Source: Micrococcaceae bacterium UBA7136 (GTDB taxonomy: Bacteria > Actinomycetota > Actinomycetes > Actinomycetales > Micrococcaceae). Taken from it: a stretch of DNA of 31,478 nt. The notes below the pieces were generated by a model. It saw nothing but the letters and a program-made list of their open reading frames with translations. It made no database searches and was not told where the DNA came from. The DNA lies in NCBI GenBank assembly GCA_002492045.1, contig DKXC01000147.1, positions 1 to 31,478 on the forward strand, in the 5' to 3' direction. Of the stretch, positions 15,442 through 23,238 are shown one piece after another (positions within the stretch are counted from its first letter, which is position 1; each line of letters begins with the position of its first letter). The position numbers and the translations under genes were made by a program.

Positions 15442-16074
15442 ATGGCAGAGAAGTACACCCTTCCCGAACTCAGCTACGACTACGCGGCCCTGGAGCCCCA
15501 CATCTCCGCCCGCATCATGGAGCTACACCACTCCAAGCACCACGCAGCCTACGTAGCCGGCGCCAACACCGCCATCGAAAAGATGGCAGAAGCCCGCGAC
15601 AAGGGCGACTTTGCCAACATCGGCAAGCTCTCCAAGGACCTAGCCTTCAACCTGGGCGGTCACACCAACCACTCCATCTTCTGGCAGAATCTCTCCCCCG
15701 AGGGCGGCGACAAGCCCGTCGGTGAGCTGGCTGCTGCCATCGACAACGACTTCGGCTCCTTCGACGGCTTCCGCGCCCACTTCGAAAACGTAGCCCTGAC
15801 CATCCAGGGCTCCGGCTGGGCCATCCTAGCCTGGGACACCGTCGGTAAGCGCCTGGTTATTGAGCAACTCTACGACCAGCAGGGCAACATCTCCGTCGCC
15901 CTGATTCCCGTCCTGCAGCTGGACATGTGGGAGCACGCCTTCTACCTGGACTACCAGAACGTCAAGGGTGACTACGTCAAGGCCTTCTGGAACATCGTCA
16001 ACTGGGCCGACGTTGCAGCCCGCTTTGACCGGGCCGTCTCCCAGACCAAGGGCCTGATCATTCCCGAGGCCTAA
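15442..16074 (+). CDS. sodA: Superoxide dismutase, Mn/Fe family (probably Mn)
   Basis: This 210-residue enzyme converts superoxide to oxygen and hydrogen peroxide. The metal ligands are complete: His29 (MELHHSKHH), His77 (GGHTNHSIFW), Asp161 and His165 (DMWEHAFYLDY). The glycine pair before HTNH and the glutamine in YDQQGN are the residues that mark the Mn-type rather than the Fe-type enzyme, so Mn is likely, though mixed use cannot be excluded. Almost every codon ends in C or G, a sign of high expression. AAAGGA precedes the ATG. A strong terminator follows. It lies downstream of doxX across the DnaA-box region. Confidence 0.96.
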   Translation: MAEKYTLPELSYDYAALEPHISARIMELHHSKHHAAYVAGANTAIEKMAEARDKGDFANIGKLSKDLAFNLGGHTNHSIFWQNLSPEGGDKPVGELAAAIDNDFGSFDGFRAHFENVALTIQGSGWAILAWDTVGKRLVIEQLYDQQGNISVALIPVLQLDMWEHAFYLDYQNVKGDYVKAFWNIVNWADVAARFDRAVSQTKGLIIPEA

Positions 16075-16115
16075 ACCCCTGGCGAAGGCAAGCCCCTAGG
16101 TTACCTTCAAAGATG

Positions 16116-16151
16116 AGGGACCTACCCCAAGCAGGGTAGGTCCCTTTCTTT
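16116..16151 (+). terminator. Rho-independent terminator after sodA
   Basis: A perfect 12-bp stem (AGGGACCTACCC at 16116-16127 with GGGTAGGTCCCT at 16134-16145), a 6-nt loop, then TTCTTT. It probably also limits the convergent minus-strand gene that ends at 16193. Confidence 0.92.
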
Positions 16152-16192
16152 AGGCCTGCTGGCCGGTGGTTCGGTCCGCCTAGTTTCAGAAA

Positions 16193-17032
16193 CTAACTAC
16201 CGGGGCGAATCGGAGTAGCAGCAGCAGAAGCCTTCTCCTTCTGGTTCTCACTCTTGCCGTTGATCGGGTAGTAGTCCTTACCCAGCAGATTACGGAAATC
16301 GTCCATCTGTTTGTCAATTGCAGTCAAGGTGACAATGGAACCTACCCAATTAGCAGGGTATTTAACCTGGCCGTGCAGGTCATTAAAGAGCCGAGAAGCC
16401 TCAATGTAGACGCTTTCTCTCTCACCTCTGCGGATGTCATCTGTTACTTCCCAGGTTCGGGCGTCCTCAACAGCTGCCCGCTGCCTATTAATGGCTGCCG
16501 GGATGGTGCATTCAATATCGGGGGAGTAGAGGCCAACCCCTTCTTCTGCTGCCTCATGCTGAGCTAGGGAGATACCAGGGTAAAACTTATCCTCAGCGGT
16601 GGTAAAGGTCGTCGCCAACAGGCCCTTACGGACCATTTCGCTATTAATTTGACGGTCACCAATATTCACCGCTGCCTCAATAGAACCGGTGCTACCCCGT
16701 TGGTTCTCGTCAAAGGAAAGAGTCACCTGAGTGCCCTCCGGCAGCTGCTCTTTGAGAGCATTGGTGGACTCCTCGATGAGGCAGCTGCCTGACAGAGCCA
16801 CATTGGCATTACTGGGAGCCGCAGTATTAATGAGCTTAACCTGCCGCTTAGCCCCGTTCTCAAAGACGGCCGTAAAGGCGTTGCCGGAGCTAACTGATTC
16901 TACGGTAACGGTCATGCCGTCGCTTAGCTCGGGTGCAGCAGCAAGGCTGGCCTGGCCGCTGGCTTCACCCTGGGCGCCGCAGGCAGTAAGAGTCGACAGG
17001 CCTAGCAGGGCTATAGATACCAAACGCTTCAC
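16193..17032 (-). CDS. SNase-fold lipoprotein lacking nuclease residues
   Basis: This 279-residue protein starts with a lipoprotein signal (MKRLVSIALLGLSTLTAC, lipobox L-T-A-C, lipidated Cys18). Residues about 40-175 resemble a staphylococcal nuclease-like domain: VTVESVSSGNAFTAVFENG, KLINTAAPS, a later INSEMVRKGLLATTF, and AEEGVGLYSP in place of the usual GLW. The positions that normally read D-G-D-T, the catalytic Arg, the D-x-P-E motif and the second Arg are all replaced, so nuclease activity is unlikely. The C-terminal 100 residues are not recognised. It starts with GTG 2 nt after the NrtR-like gene, with AAGGA upstream, so the two form an operon. It may be a surface binding module. Confidence 0.7.
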   Translation of the reverse strand: MKRLVSIALLGLSTLTACGAQGEASGQASLAAAPELSDGMTVTVESVSSGNAFTAVFENGAKRQVKLINTAAPSNANVALSGSCLIEESTNALKEQLPEGTQVTLSFDENQRGSTGSIEAAVNIGDRQINSEMVRKGLLATTFTTAEDKFYPGISLAQHEAAEEGVGLYSPDIECTIPAAINRQRAAVEDARTWEVTDDIRRGERESVYIEASRLFNDLHGQVKYPANWVGSIVTLTAIDKQMDDFRNLLGKDYYPINGKSENQKEKASAAATPIRPGS

Positions 17033-17034
17033 AA

Positions 17035-17850
17035 CTAGGAGTCCTTCTGTGCGAGATAGGCTGCTTCACGGTACATACCCAGAGGGCCCTGATCCGCAAA
17101 AGCTTGCGAATGATTGTAGCGGTAGAGGCGGGGCGGGCGGTGACGGGTTCCCTCAACCCGCTTGCCGGTATCAATAATAGACTTTGAGGCCGCAATTTGA
17201 CGGCGGAAATTAGCCGGGTCTAGGGGGCGACCCAGAATAGCCTCATAGACCTCCCGCAGCTGGGCCAGGGTAAACTCCTCGCCCAGGAAGGAATGGGCAA
17301 TGCGGGAGTACTCTACCTTATTCTTGAGCCGGTAGAGGGCGTACTCCACAATTTCGTTGTGGTCAAAGGCCAGGATGGGTAGCTCGTCCACCGGGAACCA
17401 GCGGATGTTCTCGTGAACCCGGGTGCGGTTGACCTCGGTCTGGGGGATAGAGGCCCAATAGATCACGGAGACAACCCGCTCTTGGTCCTGCCCCTGGGCG
17501 GGGACGGGGAGGGAGCCACCTTCTCGCATGACCTTATAGTCGGGGGTGCGGTGGACGTCCCCGAAGGCGTAGAGCTGCTCCAGGTAGCCGGGTACTAGGC
17601 CGGTGGCCCGCTTGAGGGTGAAGCCTGCTGCCTCTTCCAGGGAGAGGTCGGGGCGGAGGGGGCCGCCGGGGAGAGCCCACTGGCCCTTGTAGGGTTCGCG
17701 TAGGCGGCGGACTAGGGGGAGCCAGAGGGAGTGCTGGGACTGGCCTTCCTTGCGGCGGAGGGCAAGAATGACGGTAGAGACGGCCAGCGATACGGCTGCG
17801 TGGTCTGCGTCGAGGTGTTCGTCCTGGCCTTTTTGGTCAGAAAAAGACAT
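17035..17850 (-). CDS. NrtR-like transcriptional regulator with degenerate Nudix domain
   Basis: This 271-residue protein has a Nudix-fold domain (about residues 20-165) followed by a winged helix of the NrtR type (EEFTLAQLREVYEAILGRPL, NFRRQI, HRPPRLYRY). NrtR proteins sense ADP-ribose or related nucleotides and usually repress NAD metabolism genes. The Nudix box starts normally (WALPGGPLRPDLSLEEAAG) but the catalytic R-E-L-x-E-E-T-G is replaced by FTLKRATG, so hydrolysis should be lost while ligand binding may remain. There is also an insert of about 15 residues before RVVSVIYWA. I chose the ATG at 17850, which has GGGAG upstream; an in-frame start at 17913 has none. No NAD gene lies nearby; the divergent gene is the YcsG-like transporter. 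Confidence 0.85.
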   Translation of the reverse strand: MSFSDQKGQDEHLDADHAAVSLAVSTVILALRRKEGQSQHSLWLPLVRRLREPYKGQWALPGGPLRPDLSLEEAAGFTLKRATGLVPGYLEQLYAFGDVHRTPDYKVMREGGSLPVPAQGQDQERVVSVIYWASIPQTEVNRTRVHENIRWFPVDELPILAFDHNEIVEYALYRLKNKVEYSRIAHSFLGEEFTLAQLREVYEAILGRPLDPANFRRQIAASKSIIDTGKRVEGTRHRPPRLYRYNHSQAFADQGPLGMYREAAYLAQKDS

Positions 17851-17984
17851 GTGGCTCCCTGCTGTGTCTAGCCTGATTTCTGTCATCCCCGGTTTCTTAC
17901 TGGGGAAAATCATTAGTCCATTCTAAGGGACATAGGGGGTTTGGTGGGGCTGCTCGCGGTCTTGAGAAGTGAAGCTGGCGGGGC

Positions 17985-18003
17985 CCGGTGAGTCGCTCAC
18001 CGG
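17985..18003. promoter_or_regulatory. Perfect 19-bp palindrome between regulator and transporter genes
   Basis: CCGGTGAG-TCG-CTCACCGG is a perfect inverted repeat with a 3-nt centre. It lies in the shared 232-nt region between the NrtR-like gene and the NRAMP-family gene, about 30 bp upstream of a TATGAT -10 element (18034-18039). Its place and symmetry fit an operator. A second, weaker hairpin (about 18046-18064) lies in the transporter leader. Confidence 0.5.
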
Positions 18004-18082
18004 ACGGTCAGCAGGCTTAGTGTAACCTGAGTCTATGATTGGCAACTCACCCTCGGGTGTTGAGTGCTGCAAAAGGAGACTC

Positions 18083-19312
18083 ATGGAACAGCAACTTCCC
18101 TCAGCCGGCCAGGCCGGCCAGAAAAACCAGCGGCGGGCCCTCTTGGGAGCCCTCTTCCTCATGGCCACCAGTGCTATCGGCCCCGGCTTCATCACCCAAA
18201 CCGGCCAGTTCACCTACCAGCTGGGTGCGGCCTTTGCCTTCGCTATCCTGATTTCCATCCTGATTGACATCGCCGTCCAGCTCAACGTCTGGCGCATCAT
18301 TGGTCTCTCTGGCCTTAAGGCCCAGGAACTAGCGAACTCTGTTCTGCCCGGTGCAGGCCTCTTCCTGGCTATCCTGGTCAGCCTGGGCGGCTTCGTCTTC
18401 AACGTGGGTAACGTGGCCGGTGGCGGCCTGGGCCTTAACTCCATGCTGGGCCTTGACCCCACCCTGGGCGGCATCGTTACCGCCCTGCTGGCTATTGGGG
18501 TTTTTCTCTCCCGCCGGGCCGGGGTGGCCCTGGATCAGATTGTGGTGGGCCTGGGTGCCATCATGATCCTGGTGACTCTCTACGTGGCCCTGGTGTCTAA
18601 CCCGCCAGTAGGGGAGGCCCTCAAGAACACCTTCCTGCCTGAAACCATTGATTTCGCGGTCATCACCACCCTGGTTGGCGGTACCGTGGGCGGCTACATC
18701 ACCTACGCCGGTGCCCACCGCATGCTGGATGCTGGGGTCTCAGGCCCGGACAGCATTAAGGACATTTCTCGCTCTTCCGTCACCGGTATTATCGTCACCG
18801 GCATTATGCGTTTTCTGCTCTTCCTGGCCATCCTGGGTGTGGTCAGTACCGGTGTTGCCCTGGACGCTAGCGGCTCCATTGCGGCCCAGGCCTTCGGCCT
18901 TGCTGCCGGTGAGGTAGGCATCCGCCTCTTTGGTCTCATTCTCTGGGGTGCATCTATTTCTTCGGTGATCGGGGCAGCCTTCACCTCGGTTTCCTTCCTG
19001 ACTACTCAGAAGACCAGCACCCGCACCAAGAACCTGCTGACTATTGGTTTTATTCTGGCCTCCTCCCTGGTCTTTATGACCCTGGGCAAGGCTCCTTCTA
19101 CCCTGCTAATTGTGGCTGGCGCTGTGAACGGCCTGATTCTGCCGGTGGGCTTTGGTCTGCTGCTGGTGGTGGCTACCTTTAAGGCCAAGACTCTGCTGGG
19201 TGGCTACAAGTACCCCCTGTCCCTGTTGCTGGTGGGTTGGGCCTCCTGGCTGCTGAGCATCTACCTGGGCTACAAGGCCCTGGGCGGTATTGCAGCCCTC
19301 TGGGCAGGCTAA
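18083..19312 (+). CDS. NRAMP-family transporter, YcsG-like
   Basis: This 409-residue membrane protein has about 11 helices and belongs to the NRAMP/SLC11 fold family. It starts with FLMATSAIGPGFITQTGQFT, where typical metal NRAMPs have a helix-1 D-P-G-N motif; here the motif is S-A-I-G-P-G-F, and the helix-6 M-P-H metal motif is not seen, so divalent-metal transport is doubtful. It resembles Bacillus YcsG, which is encoded among the 5-oxoprolinase genes in B. subtilis. The pxp genes lie just downstream here on the opposite strand, so a role in 5-oxoproline or related uptake is a reasonable inference. The ATG at 18083 has AAAGGAG 5 nt upstream; a longer frame from 18035 has no such support. 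Confidence 0.87.
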   Translation: MEQQLPSAGQAGQKNQRRALLGALFLMATSAIGPGFITQTGQFTYQLGAAFAFAILISILIDIAVQLNVWRIIGLSGLKAQELANSVLPGAGLFLAILVSLGGFVFNVGNVAGGGLGLNSMLGLDPTLGGIVTALLAIGVFLSRRAGVALDQIVVGLGAIMILVTLYVALVSNPPVGEALKNTFLPETIDFAVITTLVGGTVGGYITYAGAHRMLDAGVSGPDSIKDISRSSVTGIIVTGIMRFLLFLAILGVVSTGVALDASGSIAAQAFGLAAGEVGIRLFGLILWGASISSVIGAAFTSVSFLTTQKTSTRTKNLLTIGFILASSLVFMTLGKAPSTLLIVAGAVNGLILPVGFGLLLVVATFKAKTLLGGYKYPLSLLLVGWASWLLSIYLGYKALGGIAALWAG

Positions 19313-19332
19313 GAGCGGAAGGTGCTTCCTAG

Positions 19333-19659
19333 GTGGATAGTAAAAATCCCCAGACAGAAAGCTCTGTAATTCTGATGCTGCAGGATATGGGGTCAGAAAA
19401 CGTGTGCAGAGATTGTGCCGGTTTAGAGATAAGCCCAGAAGAAGCTGGTGGGCTTATCTGGAAATTTAAAGATCCGCTCTCCGACCTTGTTGCCTATGCG
19501 GATTCGATGGAAGAAACAGGGGTTTATTTGGGTCTTGGAGGTAGGTACACTCCTGGTGTTGCCCTCATGTGTATTCATATCGAAGAGGAAATCGCGACTG
19601 CACCAGTTGGGGCTAGTCGAATCATAGAGATAGTTGATGGAAGCATCGAAGCATACTAA
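19333..19659 (+). CDS. Hypothetical protein, 108 aa, low-GC
   Basis: I do not recognise this protein. It is small, acidic and soluble, with Cys residues in ENVCRDCAGL (C-x-x-C) and a later single Cys in ALMCIHIEEE. It starts with GTG 20 nt after the transporter stop, with GGAAGG upstream; an ATG at 19374 is an alternative. Base composition is clearly lower in G+C than both neighbours and codons are mixed (GAT, TTA, GGT, ATA), which points to recent acquisition. The C-x-x-C might bind a metal or act in redox chemistry, but that is speculation. A terminator follows. Confidence 0.6.
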   Translation: MDSKNPQTESSVILMLQDMGSENVCRDCAGLEISPEEAGGLIWKFKDPLSDLVAYADSMEETGVYLGLGGRYTPGVALMCIHIEEEIATAPVGASRIIEIVDGSIEAY

Positions 19660-19678
19660 TTCAAGAAGTTAGAGAATT

Positions 19679-19714
19679 CCCCACACTCGCCTAGCGAATG
19701 CGGGGACTTCTTTT
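19679..19714 (+). terminator. Terminator between convergent units
   Basis: CCCCACACTCGC (19679-19690) pairs with GCGAATGCGGGG (19694-19705) at 10 of 12 positions around a 3-nt loop, then ACTTCTTTT. It ends the plus-strand transcript and may also serve the minus-strand pxp operon, whose last gene stops at 19755. Confidence 0.75.
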
Positions 19715-19754
19715 AGCCTCCAAGAAGCTTTATAAGGGGACGCTTATCCGGGGG

Positions 19755-21515
19755 TTAGTCCTCCAGACTCAGCAGGGGTTGACCGGCCTTGACCGTCTGG
19801 CCGGGCTCCAGCAGTAGCTGCCCCACCCGTCCGGCCCGCTCAGCCAGCACCGGAACCTCAGTCTTCATAGCCTCCAACAGGGCCACCTGGTCACCAGCTT
19901 CCACCTCGTCACCGGCCTCTACCGTGTAGCGCAGAAGGGACCCATTCATAGGGGCCAGAAGCTCAGGGGCCAGCTCCTGCTGAACCGGGGCAGCACCCTG
20001 CACAGAACCCAAAGAAGATAGCAGGCTATCCGGCAAACCCACCTGGGCAGGAGCCCCATTAATCTCCACAGTAAAACGAGTCAGGCCCGTCCCCGGGAAA
20101 ACCCTGGCCCCCACCGGCAGCAGAGGCTGCTGATAGGCCGGATCCGGCTCAGCCCCCTCAGCCAAAAACTCCTTCTCAATCCAGGTGGTATAAACCCCAA
20201 AATCCTGGTCCTGGGCGGTAAAAGCCGGGGCCTCCAGCACCTGCCGGGCAAAAGGAAGCACCGTCGCCAAACCCTGAATCTCCAACTGGGCCAAGGCAAA
20301 ACGGGCCCGGCGCAGGGCCGTCTGCCGGTCAGGGCCAGAAACAATCAGCTTGGCCAGCAAAGAATCAAAATCCCCACTAATCACAGACCCCGGCCGAACC
20401 CCAGAATCCCAGCGGATGCCCGGGCCCGAAGGCACCGTAATAGACTCAATCCGGCCAGCTGACGGCAAGAAGCCCCTGGCCGGGTCCTCAGCATTAATAC
20501 GGAACTCAAAAGCATGGCCCCGGGTCTCCACCGTCAGGTCCTCCGGCAGGGGGTCACCTGCCGCAATCGCCAGCTGCAAGGCCACCAAATCCAGGCCGGT
20601 TACCTCCTCCGTCACCGGATGCTCCACCTGAATCCGGGTATTAACCTCTAGGAAGGCAATAGTGCCGTCAGCGGCCACTATAAACTCAGCCGTGCCCACG
20701 CCCACATAACCGGCCGCCCGGAAAATCTGGGCCGAGGCATCCTCAATCTGCTGCCGCTGCTGATCAGTCAAGAAAGGCGCCGGGGCCTCCTCCACCAGCT
20801 TCTGGTGGCGACGCTGCAAGGAACAATCACGGGTACCTACCACCAGCACCCGTCCCTGAGCGTCAGCTACCACCTGGGCCTCCACATGGCGGGGCTTCTC
20901 CAAAAAACGCTCAATAAAACAGTCGCCCTGGCCAAAAGCAGCCACAGCCTCCCGGGAAGCCGACTCAAAAGCTGCCTCCACCTCGTCCAAGGAGCGAACA
21001 ATTCGCATGCCCCGGCCACCGCCACCATGAGCAGCCTTAATAATGGAGGGCAGGCCGTGCTCCTGGGCAAAAGCCCGGGCCTCAGCCGCCGTCGATAGGG
21101 GGCCATCCGAGCCAGCCGCCAAGGGGGCACCCACCTGCTGGGCCAGCTGCCGGGCCGCCACCTTATCACCCAGGGTGCGGATGGTCTCAGGAGACGGGCC
21201 GACCCAGTTCATGCCAGCATCCAGCACAGCCTGAGCAAAATCAGCGTTCTCAGCCAAAAAACCGTAACCGGGGTGAACATCCGTCACCCCAGCAGTCCGG
21301 GCAACAGCCAGTACCTTGTCCACATTCAGGTAGGTCTCGGCCGGGCTAGAGCCCTCCAGGGCATAAGCCTCATCAGCCAGGGCCACATGCAAGGCATCCA
21401 AATCAGAATCAGCATAAATAGCGACAGAAGGAATACCCAGCTGGGCGCAGGTACCAATAATACGGACGGCAATCTCACCGCGATTAGCCACCAAAACCTT
21501 ACGGGCGGTCATCAT
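19755..21515 (-). CDS. Biotin carboxylase/BCCP fusion (acyl-CoA carboxylase alpha-type)
   Basis: This 586-residue protein joins an ATP-grasp biotin carboxylase (residues 1 to about 450) to a C-terminal biotin carrier domain (about 515-586). Visible motifs are KVLVANRGEIAVRII, HPGYGFLAENADFA, the ATP loop KAAHGGGGRGMRIV, CSLQRRHQKLVEEAPAP and EVNTRIQVEHPVTEEVTG. The biotinyl lysine lies in LLEAMKTEVPV, where AMKM is more usual. It resembles actinobacterial AccA3-type subunits. Its start overlaps the pxpBC end by 17 nt, so it belongs to the pxp operon. Biotin carboxylase genes are known to accompany pxpABC, and the domains together echo urea carboxylase, but its role in the 5-oxoprolinase pathway is not proven. 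No carboxyltransferase gene is nearby. Confidence 0.92.
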   Translation of the reverse strand: MMTARKVLVANRGEIAVRIIGTCAQLGIPSVAIYADSDLDALHVALADEAYALEGSSPAETYLNVDKVLAVARTAGVTDVHPGYGFLAENADFAQAVLDAGMNWVGPSPETIRTLGDKVAARQLAQQVGAPLAAGSDGPLSTAAEARAFAQEHGLPSIIKAAHGGGGRGMRIVRSLDEVEAAFESASREAVAAFGQGDCFIERFLEKPRHVEAQVVADAQGRVLVVGTRDCSLQRRHQKLVEEAPAPFLTDQQRQQIEDASAQIFRAAGYVGVGTAEFIVAADGTIAFLEVNTRIQVEHPVTEEVTGLDLVALQLAIAAGDPLPEDLTVETRGHAFEFRINAEDPARGFLPSAGRIESITVPSGPGIRWDSGVRPGSVISGDFDSLLAKLIVSGPDRQTALRRARFALAQLEIQGLATVLPFARQVLEAPAFTAQDQDFGVYTTWIEKEFLAEGAEPDPAYQQPLLPVGARVFPGTGLTRFTVEINGAPAQVGLPDSLLSSLGSVQGAAPVQQELAPELLAPMNGSLLRYTVEAGDEVEAGDQVALLEAMKTEVPVLAERAGRVGQLLLEPGQTVKAGQPLLSLED

Positions 21516-23226
21516 TAAGCTCCTTTGCTAGCGGGAAGGAAAAAGAATCAGAAAAAGAAGATAGGGAAAAGAGCAGGCGGGTAGCAGGCGGAGCCTGGGC
21601 CAGCAGACGAAGATCCTCAGGATGGACGGTTGCCACCACCGGGTAGCCGCCAGTCACCGGGTGATCCGCCAAGAAAACTACCGGCTCACCATTGGGCGGA
21701 ACCTGCATGGCCCCAGCCACCATGCCCTCACTGGGCAGCTCCTGAGTCTGAGACCGAACCAACACCGGGCCCTCCACAGGGTCACCCTCAGGGCCCTGGG
21801 CCGGGCGCAGGCGAACACCAATCCGGTCGCTAGCCTCAGAAACCTCCCAGATAACCCGGGTCAGGGCCTGCAAAGACTCCGGGGTGAACCAGTCATCCCG
21901 GGGGCCAGCCAGCAGACGAAGAGACAGCACCTGATTCGGCTCTGGCAGGGGCAGAGGCTCAGCAGGCTGGGCAACAGCCCGTCCCACTAGGGCCGCCGGA
22001 GCCAGCAGGTCACCAGCAGCCAGGGGCTCAGGGCCCAAACCAGCCAGGGTATCCCGGGAGCTACTCTGGGCCTGGTCCGGGGCAGCAAAACCACCGCGCA
22101 GAGCCAGATAGGCCCGCAGGCCCCGCTCCACCCGTCCCAGGGTCAGCCGCTGGCCCTTCTTGAGGGCAAAAGGCCGATAAGCGGTCACAGCCAAATCCGG
22201 GGGAGTGGCCCCCTCAGCCTCAGAATCCTCAGCCTCAGCCGGGGCAGGCGAAGAAATCCTGGCCTCCACCTCAGCCCCCGTCAAAGCCAGCACACAATCC
22301 TCAGTCGCCTCCAGTACCAGGCCAGAAGCCAGACTCTCCAGCACCGTAGCACCCGCAGAATTACCCACCAGCCGGTTAGCCTCCCCAGCTGCCGCCGGGT
22401 CAGCAGCACCAGAAGGAGACAGACCCCAAGAGGCCAGATTCTGCCGGCCAGCATCCTGAAAAAGAGTCAAAAGACCCGGCGACACCACCCGCAGGCAAGG
22501 AGCCAAACCTGACCCCACCGGCGGGGCGGGCGCAGGCTCAGGCTGGGCAGGAAGATCAATAACCTCCCGCACCGCCTCAAACTGAACCTGCATACCCGGC
22601 TGCAAAAGAGCCGGAGGGTCCTGACCCAAATCCCATAGGGGCAGAGTTGTTCGCCCAATCAGCTGCCAGCCACCAGGCGAGGTCCGCGGATAAATACCCG
22701 AAAAATCACCGGCCAAACCCACCGACCCAGCAGGAACCGAAGTGCGTGGGCTAGCATGCCGGGGCGCATCCAGCACATTATCGTGCCGGTGCAAATAGAA
22801 GAAACCCGGCGCAAAACCCGCAAAAGCCACCGACCAGTGACCCGTCGTATGAGCATAAATCAGGGCCTGCTCACTCATACCCAAAGACTCAGCCAGCGGA
22901 GCCAAATCCTGGCCGTCATAAAGCACCGGAATAGTCACCGTCCGCCCATGCGATCGCACCTCACCCGACACCTGAGGCAGGGGAGGATTCGCCAAAAAAC
23001 GGGCACTAGCCTCCCAAGAAGCAAAACGCAGCAACAGGGTGCGGGCCGCCGGAACCAACTCCACCAGGCCTAGCGGCGGGTGCTCCCGATAAAAATCATG
23101 GGCCTGCAAGGCATTCTCAAGGGTCAGAGTATCCAGCATGACCGCCCGGGCCCCAAAAGGACGCGGCCGGTAAATAGTCCGCCCGCCGGGCACATGCCCG
23201 TAGGGAAAATGATGGGATTGGGTCAC
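21499..23226 (-). CDS. pxpBC: 5-oxoprolinase subunits PxpB-PxpC fused
   Basis: This 575-residue protein fuses the two subunits that are separate in many bacteria (KipI and KipA in Bacillus). Residues about 20-240 are PxpB/KipI-like: VTIPVLYDGQDLAPLAE, ALIYAHTTGHWSVAFAGFAP and SVGLAGDFSGIYPRTSPGGW. Residues about 265-560 are PxpC/KipA-like: VVSPGLLTLFQDAGRQ, SGAADPAAAGEANRLVGN, YLALRGGFA, SEGMVAGAMQVPPNGEP and HPVTGGYPVVATVHP. With PxpA it hydrolyses 5-oxoproline (pyroglutamate) to glutamate using ATP. It starts with GTG behind a strong AGGAAGGAGG, 12 nt after pxpA. An Ala/Glu/Pro-rich insert sits near residues 325-345 (SPAPAEAEDSEAEG). Confidence 0.92.
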   Translation of the reverse strand: MTQSHHFPYGHVPGGRTIYRPRPFGARAVMLDTLTLENALQAHDFYREHPPLGLVELVPAARTLLLRFASWEASARFLANPPLPQVSGEVRSHGRTVTIPVLYDGQDLAPLAESLGMSEQALIYAHTTGHWSVAFAGFAPGFFYLHRHDNVLDAPRHASPRTSVPAGSVGLAGDFSGIYPRTSPGGWQLIGRTTLPLWDLGQDPPALLQPGMQVQFEAVREVIDLPAQPEPAPAPPVGSGLAPCLRVVSPGLLTLFQDAGRQNLASWGLSPSGAADPAAAGEANRLVGNSAGATVLESLASGLVLEATEDCVLALTGAEVEARISSPAPAEAEDSEAEGATPPDLAVTAYRPFALKKGQRLTLGRVERGLRAYLALRGGFAAPDQAQSSSRDTLAGLGPEPLAAGDLLAPAALVGRAVAQPAEPLPLPEPNQVLSLRLLAGPRDDWFTPESLQALTRVIWEVSEASDRIGVRLRPAQGPEGDPVEGPVLVRSQTQELPSEGMVAGAMQVPPNGEPVVFLADHPVTGGYPVVATVHPEDLRLLAQAPPATRLLFSLSSFSDSFSFPLAKELNDDRP

Positions 23227-23238
23227 AGCCCCTCCTTC

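Noticed and set aside
15075..15725. A 216-codon plus-strand frame across the DnaA-box region into sodA
   Set aside because: It reads the DnaA boxes and then sodA in the wrong frame, ending in Arg/His-rich sequence. The sodA frame is certain, so this is not a gene.
18035..18082. A longer start for the NRAMP-family gene at 18035
   Set aside because: The 16 extra residues overlap the predicted -10 and leader hairpin, and ATG 18083 has AAAGGAG directly upstream.
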